From Ensifer sp. WSM1721 (GTDB lineage: Bacteria; Pseudomonadota; Alphaproteobacteria; Rhizobiales; Rhizobiaceae): 64,000 nt of DNA. The notes beneath the pieces are model-generated. The model was not told the DNA's origin. It saw nothing but the letters and a program-made list of their open reading frames with translations, and did not search any database. Made by a program: the position numbers and the translations under genes. Below are positions 1-8,745 of this stretch, one piece after another. The stretch covers positions 248,001 through 312,000 of the forward strand of contig NZ_CP165785.1 of NCBI RefSeq assembly GCF_000513895.2. The letters run 5' to 3'. Each line of letters starts with the position of its first letter. Position 1 is the first letter of the stretch.

Positions 1-1078
1 GCCGTGCCTGGTCCTCGATCTCGATGCCCTTGAACGCAACATCCGCAAGATGGGCGACTATGCCAAGGCGCACAAAATGCGCCACAGGGCACACGGCAAG
101 ATGCACAAGTCGGTCGATGTTCTGCGTCTCCAGCAGGAACTCGGTGGCGCAGTTGGTGTGTGCTGCCAGAAGGTGTCGGAGGCAGAGGTGTTCGTGCGCG
201 GCGGAATCAAGGACGTGCTGGTGTCGAACCAGGTTCGCGATCCGCTGAAGATCGCTCGTCTGGCCCGCCTCGCCAAGCAGGATGCACGCATTATCGTTTG
301 CGTCGACGATCTGGCCAATGTCGCAGAACTGTCGGCAGCGGCACAGAAGCACGGGACAACGCTCGAGTGCTTTGTCGAGATCGATTGCGGTGCTGGCCGG
401 TGCGGCGTGACCACGACCGCCGCGGTTGTGGCGCTTGCCAAAGCCATCGACGGCGCTCCGGGTCTCAGGTTCACTGGCATTCAGGCCTATCAAGGCGCTA
501 TGCAACATATCGACAACTACGAAGACCGCAGGGCCAAGCTCGATCTCGCGATTGCGCAAGTCAAGGAAGCGGTCGCGGCTTTGAAGGCCGAAGGCCTGGA
601 GCCCGAACTGGTCAGCGGAGGCGGGACCGGAAGCTATTATTTCGAGAGCAATTCCGGTGTGTACAACGAACTGCAGTGCGGTAGCTATGCGTTCATGGAT
701 GCCGATTACGGTCGCATCCGTGATCAGGGTGGCAACAGGATTGATGAAGGCGAATGGGAAAACGCCCTGTTTATTCTCACCAGCGTGATGAGCCACGCGA
801 AGTCGGACAAGGCGATTTGCGACGCCGGATTGAAGGCGCAGTCGGTCGATTCCGGACTCCCGTTCGTCTATGGCCGCACTGACGTCAAATACGTGAAATG
901 CTCGGATGAGCATGGCGTCATCGAGGATCCGAACGGTGTGCTCAAGATCAATGAAAAGCTCCGTTTGGTTCCTGGCCACTGCGACCCGACCTGCAATGTT
1001 CACGATTGGTATGTCGGCGTGCGCAACGGCCGGGTTGAAACGCTGTGGCCGGTTTCGGCGCGCGGTAAGGCCTACTGA
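1..1078 (+). CDS. bhcC: beta-hydroxyaspartate aldolase BhcC, 5' end outside window
   Basis: PLP-dependent D-threonine-aldolase-fold lyase. BhcC condenses glycine and glyoxylate to (2R,3S)-beta-hydroxyaspartate in the beta-hydroxyaspartate cycle. The frame is open from base 2, so the gene starts left of the window; 358 residues are visible and the Met at 50 is internal. Seen: the PLP-lysine region HGKMHKSVDV, the phosphate-binding stretch SGGGTGSYYFES, and near the C terminus GHCDPTCNVHDW, which carries the His and Cys metal ligands of this family. The sequence agrees with my memory of the Paracoccus denitrificans enzyme almost throughout. bhcD follows 39 bp downstream, in the same order as in Paracoccus, which supports BhcC over a generic D-threonine aldolase. 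The family assignment is firm; the exact substrate is by homology and context. Confidence 0.86.
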   Translation, partial: PCLVLDLDALERNIRKMGDYAKAHKMRHRAHGKMHKSVDVLRLQQELGGAVGVCCQKVSEAEVFVRGGIKDVLVSNQVRDPLKIARLARLAKQDARIIVCVDDLANVAELSAAAQKHGTTLECFVEIDCGAGRCGVTTTAAVVALAKAIDGAPGLRFTGIQAYQGAMQHIDNYEDRRAKLDLAIAQVKEAVAALKAEGLEPELVSGGGTGSYYFESNSGVYNELQCGSYAFMDADYGRIRDQGGNRIDEGEWENALFILTSVMSHAKSDKAICDAGLKAQSVDSGLPFVYGRTDVKYVKCSDEHGVIEDPNGVLKINEKLRLVPGHCDPTCNVHDWYVGVRNGRVETLWPVSARGKAY

Positions 1079-1117
1079 CCATCAAGGGGGCGTCGCCCCA
1101 CTTCGCAGGAAGTTACA

Positions 1118-2083
1118 ATGATCATCGTACCGGAAAATCAGATCGCCGGGCTGATTACTCCCGCTGATTGCCTTGCGGCGGTCGAAGGGGTCTTCGCCTC
1201 CATGGCCAAAAGGTCAGCCTACAACTTCCCTGTCATTCGCGAGGCAATCGGCCATGCGGACGCGCTCTATGGTTTCAAATCGGGGTTCGACCGCGACAGT
1301 CTGGCTCTTGGTCTTAAATCCGGTGGTTTCTGGCCGAACAATGTTCAAAAGGGGCTGGCGAACCACCAATCGACCGTCTTCCTGTTTGACGCTGATACCG
1401 GCAGGTGCCGTGCGGTGGTTGGCGGCAATCTGCTCACTGCGCTTCGGACGGCGGCAGCCTCGGCTGTCTCGATCAAGTATCTTGCCCGTAGGGACGCGAA
1501 GGTGCTTGGCATGATCGGCGCAGGGCATCAATCGACGTACCAGTTGCGCGCTGCGGTGGAGCAGAGGCCTTTTGAGAAAGTCCTCGCGTGGAATCTGCAC
1601 CCCGAGATGCTGAGCCGTCTCGAGGGAGTCGCCAGGGAACTGGAGCTCCCTTTCGAGACTGTCGATCTCGACCGTCTGGGTGATGAAGCGGACGTCATCA
1701 TTTCGATTACCTCGTCGTTTGCCCCGATCCTCAAGGCCTCTCAGGTTCGCCCGGGCACACATCTTGCCTGTATGGGGACAGACACAAAGGGCAAACAGGA
1801 GATGGACGCCGAACTTCTCGCTGCAGCAACAGTGTTCACCGATGAAGTCGCTCAGGCCGTCACGATCGGTGAATGCCAGCACGCGATTGAAAAGGGGCTG
1901 ATCAGCAGGGACGATATTGTCGAGATTGGTGCGGTCATCACAGGTCGCCACACGGGCCGTTCGTCACCAGAAGAGATCACATTGTTTGACGGGACGGGCG
2001 TGGGCCTCCAGGATCTAGCAGTGGCTTCAGCCGCGGTCGAGCTCGCGCTCTCGAAAGGGACAGCGATCGAGGTGGATTTCTGA
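1118..2083 (+). CDS. bhcD: iminosuccinate reductase BhcD
   Basis: Member of the ornithine cyclodeaminase/mu-crystallin family (321 residues, usual length). BhcD reduces iminosuccinate to aspartate with NAD(P)H and so regenerates the amino donor of the beta-hydroxyaspartate cycle. Seen: the Rossmann motif GMIGAGHQ at about residues 130-137, the family core GGNLLTALRTAAASAVS, and the late motif FDGTGVGLQDLAVA. The start is preceded by AGGAAG at good spacing. It closely resembles my memory of Paracoccus BhcD and sits directly after bhcC, which makes an ornithine cyclodeaminase role unlikely. It is probably cotranscribed with bhcC and the upstream bhc genes outside the window. Confidence 0.86.
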   Translation: MIIVPENQIAGLITPADCLAAVEGVFASMAKRSAYNFPVIREAIGHADALYGFKSGFDRDSLALGLKSGGFWPNNVQKGLANHQSTVFLFDADTGRCRAVVGGNLLTALRTAAASAVSIKYLARRDAKVLGMIGAGHQSTYQLRAAVEQRPFEKVLAWNLHPEMLSRLEGVARELELPFETVDLDRLGDEADVIISITSSFAPILKASQVRPGTHLACMGTDTKGKQEMDAELLAAATVFTDEVAQAVTIGECQHAIEKGLISRDDIVEIGAVITGRHTGRSSPEEITLFDGTGVGLQDLAVASAAVELALSKGTAIEVDF

Positions 2084-2183
2084 TACGGCAATCTGGAGGC
2101 ACACTCAGCCGGTCACCCGGCTCAGGTGACAGATGAGTCACGAATTATCTCGCTACCCACATTGAGATTGGGAAGCCGGTCGG

Positions 2184-3206
2184 ATGACACTGAAGAGGGG
2201 ACGAGATGTGGTTGGCTACCTGGAACGGCTGCGGATAGAGACGCCCCGGACCTGCGGCATCATGCAAGGGGTGCTGGGGGCAGCCCGTAGATTCCAGCGG
2301 AAGGTCGTCTTCGCGGAGGGAGAGGAACTGCGGGTTCTGCATGCCGTGCGAGCGGTTCTCGACGAAGGTTGCGCATTACCCGCTGTCGTGGGTAGGACCG
2401 AACGGATTGCAGAGATAATTCACGGCGCTGATCTTAAGTTGCTGCCAGGAACCGATTTCGAGATCGTAGAGCCTCAGGATGATTACGAGTTTCGGGATCA
2501 ATGGTTGGCGCACCGCATCGCGCAAGAGAACGGCTGGGAGCCTCCTGATCGCCCCAGTTATTTAATGCAGGCTCGTTCCACGGCAGTAGCGGCCCGCTTG
2601 GTAAGCTCCGGCAAAGCTGACAGTATGATTTGTGGAACCTCCGGCCAATACAGCTGGCATCTCGCTCAAGTGAAAGCCATTCTTGTTTCATCTCGTCGGC
2701 GTGCAATTGGCGCACTGTCGGTAATGATGCTGGATGGTGGTCCACTTTTTCTTGCTGACGTGTTTGTTAATAGCGCTCCCACACCACACGAACTGGCCGA
2801 GATCGCCCTTGCTTCTGCGCGTCACGTTCGCCGTTTCGGGCTCGAACCGACGGTCGCGCTGTGCGCGAATACTCAAAATTGTGAGTCAGCCGCCAGCCCG
2901 CAACGTATAATGTCCGCTGCGCGCGAGATACTTGGTTCGCGGGCGACGTCATTCGCTACTTTGGGGCCAATGTGCATCGATACCGCGTTGGGTGGCGGCT
3001 CAAAGGCCAATGTCTTAATTTTTGCCAGTGCAGAGGCTGCAGCGGCAACTCGGGGTATCCTACTGAGAGTCTCGCGAGGGGTGGAGGTTGGTCCGATTCT
3101 GATGGGTATGGCCAATCAGGCGCACATCGTGACGCCATCAATTACATCAAATGGTCTCCTTAACATCGCAGCGTTGGCGGGGGCTCCTGTTTCCTGCGTT
3201 GCGTAA
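2184..3206 (+). CDS. stand-alone phosphotransacetylase-like domain, related to the malic enzyme C terminus
   Basis: A 340-residue protein with the phosphate acetyl/butyryltransferase fold. Its opening, KVVFAEGEELRVLHA, and the later stretch SGKADSMICG match the C-terminal PTA-like domain of NADP-dependent malic enzymes (MaeB), which regulates that enzyme rather than transferring acetyl groups. The malic domains are missing. An in-frame TGA at 2163 lies just upstream, so this is not the tail of a longer open gene here. It could be a free regulatory domain, a decayed maeB, or a real acyltransferase. Base composition is less GC-rich than in the neighbouring lipA. The fold is clear; the function is uncertain. 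Confidence 0.55.
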   Translation: MTLKRGRDVVGYLERLRIETPRTCGIMQGVLGAARRFQRKVVFAEGEELRVLHAVRAVLDEGCALPAVVGRTERIAEIIHGADLKLLPGTDFEIVEPQDDYEFRDQWLAHRIAQENGWEPPDRPSYLMQARSTAVAARLVSSGKADSMICGTSGQYSWHLAQVKAILVSSRRRAIGALSVMMLDGGPLFLADVFVNSAPTPHELAEIALASARHVRRFGLEPTVALCANTQNCESAASPQRIMSAAREILGSRATSFATLGPMCIDTALGGGSKANVLIFASAEAAAATRGILLRVSRGVEVGPILMGMANQAHIVTPSITSNGLLNIAALAGAPVSCVA

Positions 3207-3296
3207 GGCTGGTACCAATTGTCGGGCGAGAAAATGCCTCCGATCGCTCCAGTGAATCACGGCCTGGCTGAGGCCTGATACGACGAAGGAAGACAC

Positions 3297-4265
3297 ATGG
3301 TAACGGTTTTCGACGCGGTCTCGGATCGGGCTCAGCGCGTTCGCCACCCGGAAAAGGCGCACAGGCCCGACACCGAAGTTCTGCGCAAGCCGGACTGGAT
3401 CCGCGTAAAGGCGCCGACCTCGAAGGGTTACATGGAGACCCGCTCCATCGTGAAGGGCAACAACCTCGTCACCGTCTGCGAGGAAGCCGGCTGCCCGAAT
3501 ATCGGCGAATGCTGGGACAAGAAGCACGCCACCTTCATGATCATGGGCGAGATCTGCACGCGCGCCTGCGCCTTCTGCAATGTCTCGACCGGCAAGCCCA
3601 ACGCCCTCGACCCCGAAGAGCCCGCCAATGTCGCCAAGGCCGTCAAGCAGATGGGCTTAAGCCACGTGGTCATCACCTCGGTCGACCGCGACGACCTCGA
3701 TGACGGCGGCGCCGAGCATTTCGAGAAGGTGATCTTCGCGATCCGCGAGGCGTCCCCCGCGACGACGATCGAGATTCTGACGCCCGACTTCCTGAGGAAG
3801 CCCGGCGCGCTTGAGCGGGTTGTCGCCGCCAAGCCCGACGTCTTCAACCACAATCTCGAAACCGTGCCGTCCAACTATCTGACCGTGCGTCCGGGAGCCC
3901 GCTATTTCCATTCGATCCGGCTGCTGCAGCGGGTCAAGGAACTCGACCCCTCGATGTTCACCAAGTCCGGCATCATGGTCGGCCTCGGCGAAGAGCGGAA
4001 CGAAGTGCTGCAGTTGATGGACGACCTGCGCACCGCCGACGTCGATTTCTTGACGATCGGCCAATACCTGCAGCCGACCCGCAAGCATCACAAGGTCGAG
4101 AAATTCGTGACGCCGGAGGAGTTCAAGTCCTACGAGACGGTCGCCTATACCAAGGGCTTCCTGATGGTCTCGTCGAGCCCGCTTACCCGCTCGTCGCATC
4201 ATGCCGGCGACGATTTTGCGCGGCTGAAGGCAGCGCGGGAGAAGAAGCTCCTGGGCGCAGGATAG
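3297..4265 (+). CDS. lipA: lipoyl synthase LipA, probable extra copy
   Basis: Radical SAM enzyme that inserts two sulfur atoms into protein-bound octanoyl groups to make lipoyl cofactor. Full length (322 residues). Seen: the auxiliary cluster motif [12 protein letters not shown] (about 62-73), the radical SAM motif CTRACAFC (about 88-95), and the conserved C-terminal serine in [18 protein letters not shown] precedes the ATG. The protein reads like the chromosomal rhizobial LipA, but here it lacks the usual chromosomal neighbours (lpdA, the ubiquinone-binding SRPBCC gene). Third-position GC is visibly higher than in adjacent genes. It is therefore probably a second copy that arrived by duplication or transfer. 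It could serve lipoate-dependent glycine cleavage linked to the methylamine genes (inference). Confidence 0.94.
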   Translation: MVTVFDAVSDRAQRVRHPEKAHRPDTEVLRKPDWIRVKAPTSKGYMETRSIVKGNNLVTVCEEAGCPNIGECWDKKHATFMIMGEICTRACAFCNVSTGKPNALDPEEPANVAKAVKQMGLSHVVITSVDRDDLDDGGAEHFEKVIFAIREASPATTIEILTPDFLRKPGALERVVAAKPDVFNHNLETVPSNYLTVRPGARYFHSIRLLQRVKELDPSMFTKSGIMVGLGEERNEVLQLMDDLRTADVDFLTIGQYLQPTRKHHKVEKFVTPEEFKSYETVAYTKGFLMVSSSPLTRSSHHAGDDFARLKAAREKKLLGAG

Positions 4266-4450
4266 TTTGGCAGCCTCGACTGGGGCATCCCTGAGTGCGA
4301 GCGGGATGCATGCTGTCATTGCCATGGCAATGGTCGAGCAGAATCATCCCGTATCCGTCGGCGACGGCATCTCCTCAATCCGTCAGCGCGCACCGGCATG
4401 CGGCAATTCGCGGTGCGAGGCTGAAGACGAATTCCGCGTTTCAGATGCAT

Positions 4451-5455
4451 CTATTCCAGCAGCAGGTAGCGGATCTCTCCAGTGCCGCCGAGGGCTACCG
4501 GGGCCGGTGACCGGAGGCGCCGAAAGCGTTCGGATTTGTCTGCAAGGATACCGCCTACGATCGCTGGGAGGCTGCTAGGACGCTTCAAGGCGTAGCCGAT
4601 GGCACTCCTAAAACCGTTCTGATTTTTGAGGTCGAGAAAATGCCGCAATTCGTAACGGTCTCGAACATGGCGTTCGTGCCGACGCAACGCAGCCTCGGCG
4701 GCGCTGCCCAGCCGGGCTTCGGCAAGCATTGCCCGGTCAGCCTCGTATAGGCGCTTCAGATCGGTTGTACGATGGCTGCCGCTCAGGGAGTTGCCGCGCA
4801 CGACTGCAGCGTATCCGCAGCTTTTAATGACCTTGTAGCGCGCGCCCTTTGCCAGCGCCCGGGCATAAAGATTGTAGTCTTCGCCGAGGCGCAGCGTCTC
4901 ATCGTAACGAAGCCCGTGCTCGTCGAGGAAGGCCCGTCGCATAATAGGCTTCAGGAAGCCAATTTCGCCGCGGCGGGCGCCGCGCCGCGAGATGTTCCCG
5001 TCCACGAAACCGGCAAGATCAATGAGGCGTGGACTCGGCGTGAACTGCTCAACCTCAGCAACCGCGCTCGCCGCTCGCCCGGCATCGATGAAGGCTATGT
5101 TGTCCGCGATAAAGTCCCAAACATCCTCCGAAAGCAGTTGCCGCAGCCGGCCGGGAAGGAAGAAATCGTCCGCATCCAATAGCGCGAGAAGGGGGGATTG
5201 TGAGATCGAAATTGCATGATTGCGAGCTGCAGACGGTCCGCGGTTCGCTTCGAAGCGAACGATAGCCAGCCGCCCCGTCCCATCATCAGCAGCGCTCGCC
5301 ACCGCCGCGGTATTGTCGCTTGAACCATCGTCAACGACGACGACTTCCGATGCTTCGGGCTCTGCAAGTGCGGAGGCGATCGCTCTTGCGATCGTATCAG
5401 CGGCATTCCTTGCTGCAATGATTATGCAGACGTCTTTTGGCTCGGCTGCGGTCAT
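4451..5455 (-). CDS. family 2 glycosyltransferase, ExoO-like
   Basis: GT-A fold transferase of 334 residues. Seen: the N-terminal nucleotide-sugar part CIIIAARNAADTIARAI, then VVVVDDGSSDNT, and the DxD-type metal site LLDADDFFLPGRL at about 100. The later LRLGEDYNLYARALAKGARY is the acceptor/catalytic ED region. From memory it resembles succinoglycan glucosyltransferase ExoO of rhizobia along most of its length. The frame is open further upstream, but the ATG at 5455 with GGAG in front fits the ExoO N terminus. No other exopolysaccharide genes are nearby, so the gene looks orphaned; the acceptor is unknown. Confidence 0.8.
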   Translation of the reverse strand: MTAAEPKDVCIIIAARNAADTIARAIASALAEPEASEVVVVDDGSSDNTAAVASAADDGTGRLAIVRFEANRGPSAARNHAISISQSPLLALLDADDFFLPGRLRQLLSEDVWDFIADNIAFIDAGRAASAVAEVEQFTPSPRLIDLAGFVDGNISRRGARRGEIGFLKPIMRRAFLDEHGLRYDETLRLGEDYNLYARALAKGARYKVIKSCGYAAVVRGNSLSGSHRTTDLKRLYEADRAMLAEARLGSAAEAALRRHERHVRDRYELRHFLDLKNQNGFRSAIGYALKRPSSLPAIVGGILADKSERFRRLRSPAPVALGGTGEIRYLLLE

Positions 5456-6315
5456 AAGGGCGGCTCCAGCTTCCAATCTAGTTGATCTGTCGCGAAGAGT
5501 TCGACCAGACGCCTCCGCAGGATTGCGACTAAGCGAGGAGCGCAACGATGATCTAGGCACGTCTGGTCTCACGCGCGGAGGGACAATGACACTGGATCAT
5601 GTCGCAAACACGTCAAAGGCAACTACTTTGCGAGGTACTAAACCGACCGCTACTCATCGCCCAAGACCGGCTTTGATTTGGGGTCGTCCGGTAGTCATGA
5701 CGGGGCTAAGGGGTGCCTCTAGGTTGGACCTGCCGTTTTTGAGGTCATTTGATTGACTTCTGCGCACACGCGTCGATCACCCGCTTTACAAGTAAGCGCC
5801 TGGTCGACCCCCCGCCGGCAAGCAGCACTCGAATCGCTTCGTGATGGATAGACCGCCGTCAAGTCGTGAGCATTCTTTTCCCAAGTTCGAAGTAGCGCAG
5901 GTGTCCGCGCGCGTCGTCCCACACGCCACCATCGCCACGATCACCTTCGGCGAGCTTTACGCCAGCGCCCCAGACACGACCTGCCGCTAAAGTGAGCGAG
6001 ATAAGCGCCCATTCCGAGCTGCCCTTCGGCCCAACCAGCCGCCCAAATACGGCGGGATTGAGCGTCCAATTTTCGGCACTGTCTGGGGAAGCTCGGACTA
6101 GTCAGTCTTCCCCCGCGGCAGCAGATGAGGTTCGGAGGCAAGTGGCGTGTGTTGGAAAAATTATATTGAATGTAAAAATAATTTGACATAGCATCCGTGT
6201 CGTTCGCATAGGGAAACAGCCACGCGAACGGAGAACAATCCAGCAAGCCGTTGAGGACGTTCCAAGCTTAGGCATGGACGAGGGTGGGCACTTGTGTGCG
6301 AGGGGAGAATGACAC
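5456..6315. other. 860-bp intergenic stretch with no recognised gene
   Basis: No open frame here has recognisable protein similarity; the short frames on both strands look random. The left half is GC-rich and may be decayed coding sequence. From about 6145 it turns AT-rich and holds a possible promoter for the permease at 6316. A stretch near 5728 starting TGGACCTGCC hints at an old insertion-sequence end, but no transposase remains. Confidence 0.5.
6183..6212 (+). promoter_or_regulatory. possible sigma-70 promoter of the NCS1 permease
   Basis: A consensus TTGACA -35 box stands 17-18 bp before GCATAGG, a weak -10. It lies in an AT-rich patch about 100 bp upstream of the permease ATG. Only the -35 is convincing. 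Confidence 0.33.
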
Positions 6316-7785
6316 ATGCAAATACAAACTACGCTCGACGAAAAGGGGGGAAGAACGCAAAGTGCTCTTTCCATCGAAAGTCGCTCTATCGACTATGTTC
6401 CACTTTCTGAACGGCACGGCCGCCTATCCGACCAGGCGACAATTTGGTTTGCGGGAAGTGCGCAGCTGTTAAGCCTCGCGACAGGAGCTATCGGAATCTC
6501 TCTTGGGCTGAACCTGGTCTGGACACTGGTCGGGCTCCTTGTCGGTACCGTCCTGGGCACAATCCCAGTTGCTGCCCATGCGAGTCAAGGACCTCACCTC
6601 GGGCTCCCGCAGATGGTTCAGACACGACCACAGTTCGGGCGTTACGGGGCTATCTTTATCTGGTTGGTCGCGGTGATGGTCTATTGGGGCTATGTGGTCC
6701 TCAACGTGAACCTGATGGGTGCAACCGCCGAACAGCTTGGAATGAGTTCTTTCACCCTGTCAGGCGTCGTACTTGGGCTGTTGTCGATTGTTTTTGCAAT
6801 CTTTGGTTACAATTGGCTGCATGTTGGCCAACGATACACCTCGATTATCCTGATTGCGGTACTTGCTGTATTTGTTTGGGGCATTTCCCAGCAAGTCGGC
6901 CTGGCACCTGAGCAGGTTACATTCTCCGGCAGCTTTCAATTCACGCCCTTTTTGATGGTTGTTTCTGCATCTCTGGCTTACCAGCTTTCTTGGGCGTTCT
7001 TTGTATCGGACTATTCGAGGTACATGCCGCCGACGACAAGCCATCGCTCGATCATTCTCTATACGGCAGTCGGCGCGGGTGCAGGCGTTTTCGCAATGGA
7101 GGCAGTTGGCGCTATTGCTGCAGCCTTTTTCCCAAAGGACGGGTTGACCGTAGCGCTGCAGCAATCTGGCGACCTGATCATGCCGGGCTTCGGCGCGGTT
7201 CTTCTCGTCGCGGGCGGCATTGCGCTATTGATATTCAATGGCATGTGCGTCTACGGCGGCGCGCTCACGTTAATCACGGCCATGGACAGCGTTGTACCTA
7301 CTTTCCCCACAAGGGGTCTGCGCGTGAAGACGATTGCCATGATCGGTATCACGGCAGCTACCGTTGGTGTACTGCTTCCCGCCGATTTCATAAACACAAC
7401 ATTCTACACGATCCTTGCCGTCCTCGCCTATCTCATGGCGCCGTGGACGGCGGTCAACCTTGTAGACTATTTCGTGGTTCGCAAAGGAAAATACTCGATA
7501 ACTGAGATTTTTAATCCCGGGGGCATCTACGGCTATTGGAACTGGCGTGGGATACTGGCCTACACACTGTCGTTTGTGGCCATGATCCCGTTCATGTACC
7601 TCTCATTCTATCAAGGACCAGCTGCCGTCTACTTTGGAGGTGTCGACTACGCGTTCTTCGTTGGTATCCCGGTTGGAGCAGTCCTGTACTGGCTCTTCTG
7701 CTTGAATCTCGACTTGAAACACGAACTCGCAACTATCGACGTTGCTGACAGGCACCTCGATGCTATAGCGAAACCTGTCGTTTAG
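6316..7785 (+). CDS. NCS1 family purine/cytosine-type permease
   Basis: Inner-membrane permease of 489 residues with about 12 hydrophobic segments, the normal size for nucleobase:cation symporter-1 proteins. Seen: the family signature around TM1-2 with SQGPHLGLPQMVQTRPQFG, and the aspartate-containing SDYSRYMP segment near the middle. It imports a nucleobase, hydantoin or related N-heterocycle with a cation; the substrate cannot be read from the sequence. GGGGAG precedes the ATG. It stands alone between an empty region and the convergent XRE-cupin regulator, with a large palindrome after its stop. Regulation by the neighbouring XRE-cupin protein is possible but not shown. Confidence 0.85.
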   Translation: MQIQTTLDEKGGRTQSALSIESRSIDYVPLSERHGRLSDQATIWFAGSAQLLSLATGAIGISLGLNLVWTLVGLLVGTVLGTIPVAAHASQGPHLGLPQMVQTRPQFGRYGAIFIWLVAVMVYWGYVVLNVNLMGATAEQLGMSSFTLSGVVLGLLSIVFAIFGYNWLHVGQRYTSIILIAVLAVFVWGISQQVGLAPEQVTFSGSFQFTPFLMVVSASLAYQLSWAFFVSDYSRYMPPTTSHRSIILYTAVGAGAGVFAMEAVGAIAAAFFPKDGLTVALQQSGDLIMPGFGAVLLVAGGIALLIFNGMCVYGGALTLITAMDSVVPTFPTRGLRVKTIAMIGITAATVGVLLPADFINTTFYTILAVLAYLMAPWTAVNLVDYFVVRKGKYSITEIFNPGGIYGYWNWRGILAYTLSFVAMIPFMYLSFYQGPAAVYFGGVDYAFFVGIPVGAVLYWLFCLNLDLKHELATIDVADRHLDAIAKPVV

Positions 7786-7835
7786 GTCCCAAGAAGACCT
7801 CAGCGGGCGGCCCTCATTTGGAATCCACTGTGTGA

Positions 7836-7861
7836 GCATGTGGCTCAATTGAGCCACATGC
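7836..7861. terminator. 26-bp perfect palindrome after the permease gene
   Basis: The 13-bp half GCATGTGGCTCAA is followed at once by its exact reverse complement, then CTTCGCGTTTTC. It lies 50 bp after the permease stop and 130 bp before the end of the convergent regulator. It fits a bidirectional terminator, but the T-run is weak and there is no loop, so a protein-binding site is an alternative. Confidence 0.42.
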
Positions 7862-7994
7862 TTCGCGTTTTCAGCAGACCGTACCTACATGGATGGCGGT
7901 CTCATGAGTGAGATCAATGTCACCCTCCACCTGAGGGCGCACAGGATCTGCCGATGATCAAACATAATGGGCTAGTGAGCGCGGACGCTTCAGG

Positions 7995-8624
7995 TCATAT
8001 CATTGGCGGCGTGACAGCACACGCTACAACAGCGGTCGTCGTTCCAATGTTCTTGAGCCGATACGGTTCAGGCCCGAGAAGTTGAAAGCCTCCGCCCGAC
8101 TCGATTTTTCGAACGCCTTCGCTGGTTTCCAGCTCAACCGTTCCCTCAAGAATGATCGCGGCGGTCTCCCCGTCGTGAGTGATTGCTGTTTCCCCGGTGT
8201 CCGTGCCGGGGGCATAGTGTTCTATGAACATCTGAAGCTTTTTGTCTCGCCGTTCCCCGCCGAGGACGCGCATATCAACTTCTCCGCGTGATATCACGGC
8301 CAGATCTTCAGCGTTGTAGCAAAGGACATTCTGCCTCGACACCGGCAGGGCGAAAAAATCCGCCATTGAGATCGGGATTGCGTTGAGAATTTTGTGCAAC
8401 GAAGCCAGCGATGGAGCGTGTGACTCCTGCTCGATCAACGAGACCGTCGAATTCGTGACCTTTGCCCGCTTGGCGAGCTCGCGCTGGGATAGACCGGCCT
8501 GCTCCCGAACCACCTTCAAACGCGCACCGACCGCAAGCTCGTTCGCCTCACTCTTTGGTTGCGGCTTGGCGGCCGTCGTTTCTTCGCTCTCCGAGCGACC
8601 TTTAGCGACCTTACGTGCCTTCAC
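7995..8624 (-). CDS. XRE family regulator with C-terminal cupin
   Basis: A 209-residue transcriptional regulator. Domain order: a basic leader of about 30 residues, an XRE helix-turn-helix at about 34-88 (LSQRELAKRAKVTNSTVSLI), then a cupin at about 130-205 that probably senses a small ligand. The architecture matches PuuR-type regulators of amine catabolism. The start is GTG at 8624 with GGAG seven bases upstream. Its promoter region is AT-rich with CTTATATAGG on the minus strand. It sits at the end of the long minus-strand run (16.5-8.0 kb) and next to the NCS1 permease, and may control either. It is one of two candidate readers of the TTGCA-type sites described elsewhere. Confidence 0.85.
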   Translation of the reverse strand: MKARKVAKGRSESEETTAAKPQPKSEANELAVGARLKVVREQAGLSQRELAKRAKVTNSTVSLIEQESHAPSLASLHKILNAIPISMADFFALPVSRQNVLCYNAEDLAVISRGEVDMRVLGGERRDKKLQMFIEHYAPGTDTGETAITHDGETAAIILEGTVELETSEGVRKIESGGGFQLLGPEPYRLKNIGTTTAVVACAVTPPMI

Positions 8625-8745
8625 AAGTGTTCTCCGCTTCTATCTATTCATGAGAGTCCCTATATAAGGTCGCGACAGCGAAAAAAAGTTGAGTGTTCAA
8701 AAAATCGATCGTTGGGGGGTGCGATCAGAATTCCGCTCATCGTGA

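Noticed and set aside
5725..5760. TGGACCTGCC sequence as an insertion-sequence end
   Set aside because: No partner inverted repeat, target duplication or transposase trace could be found.
5719..6246. Short minus-strand frames of 67 and 101 codons in the spacer before the permease
   Set aside because: No binding sites, no similarity, no operon context; composition looks random.
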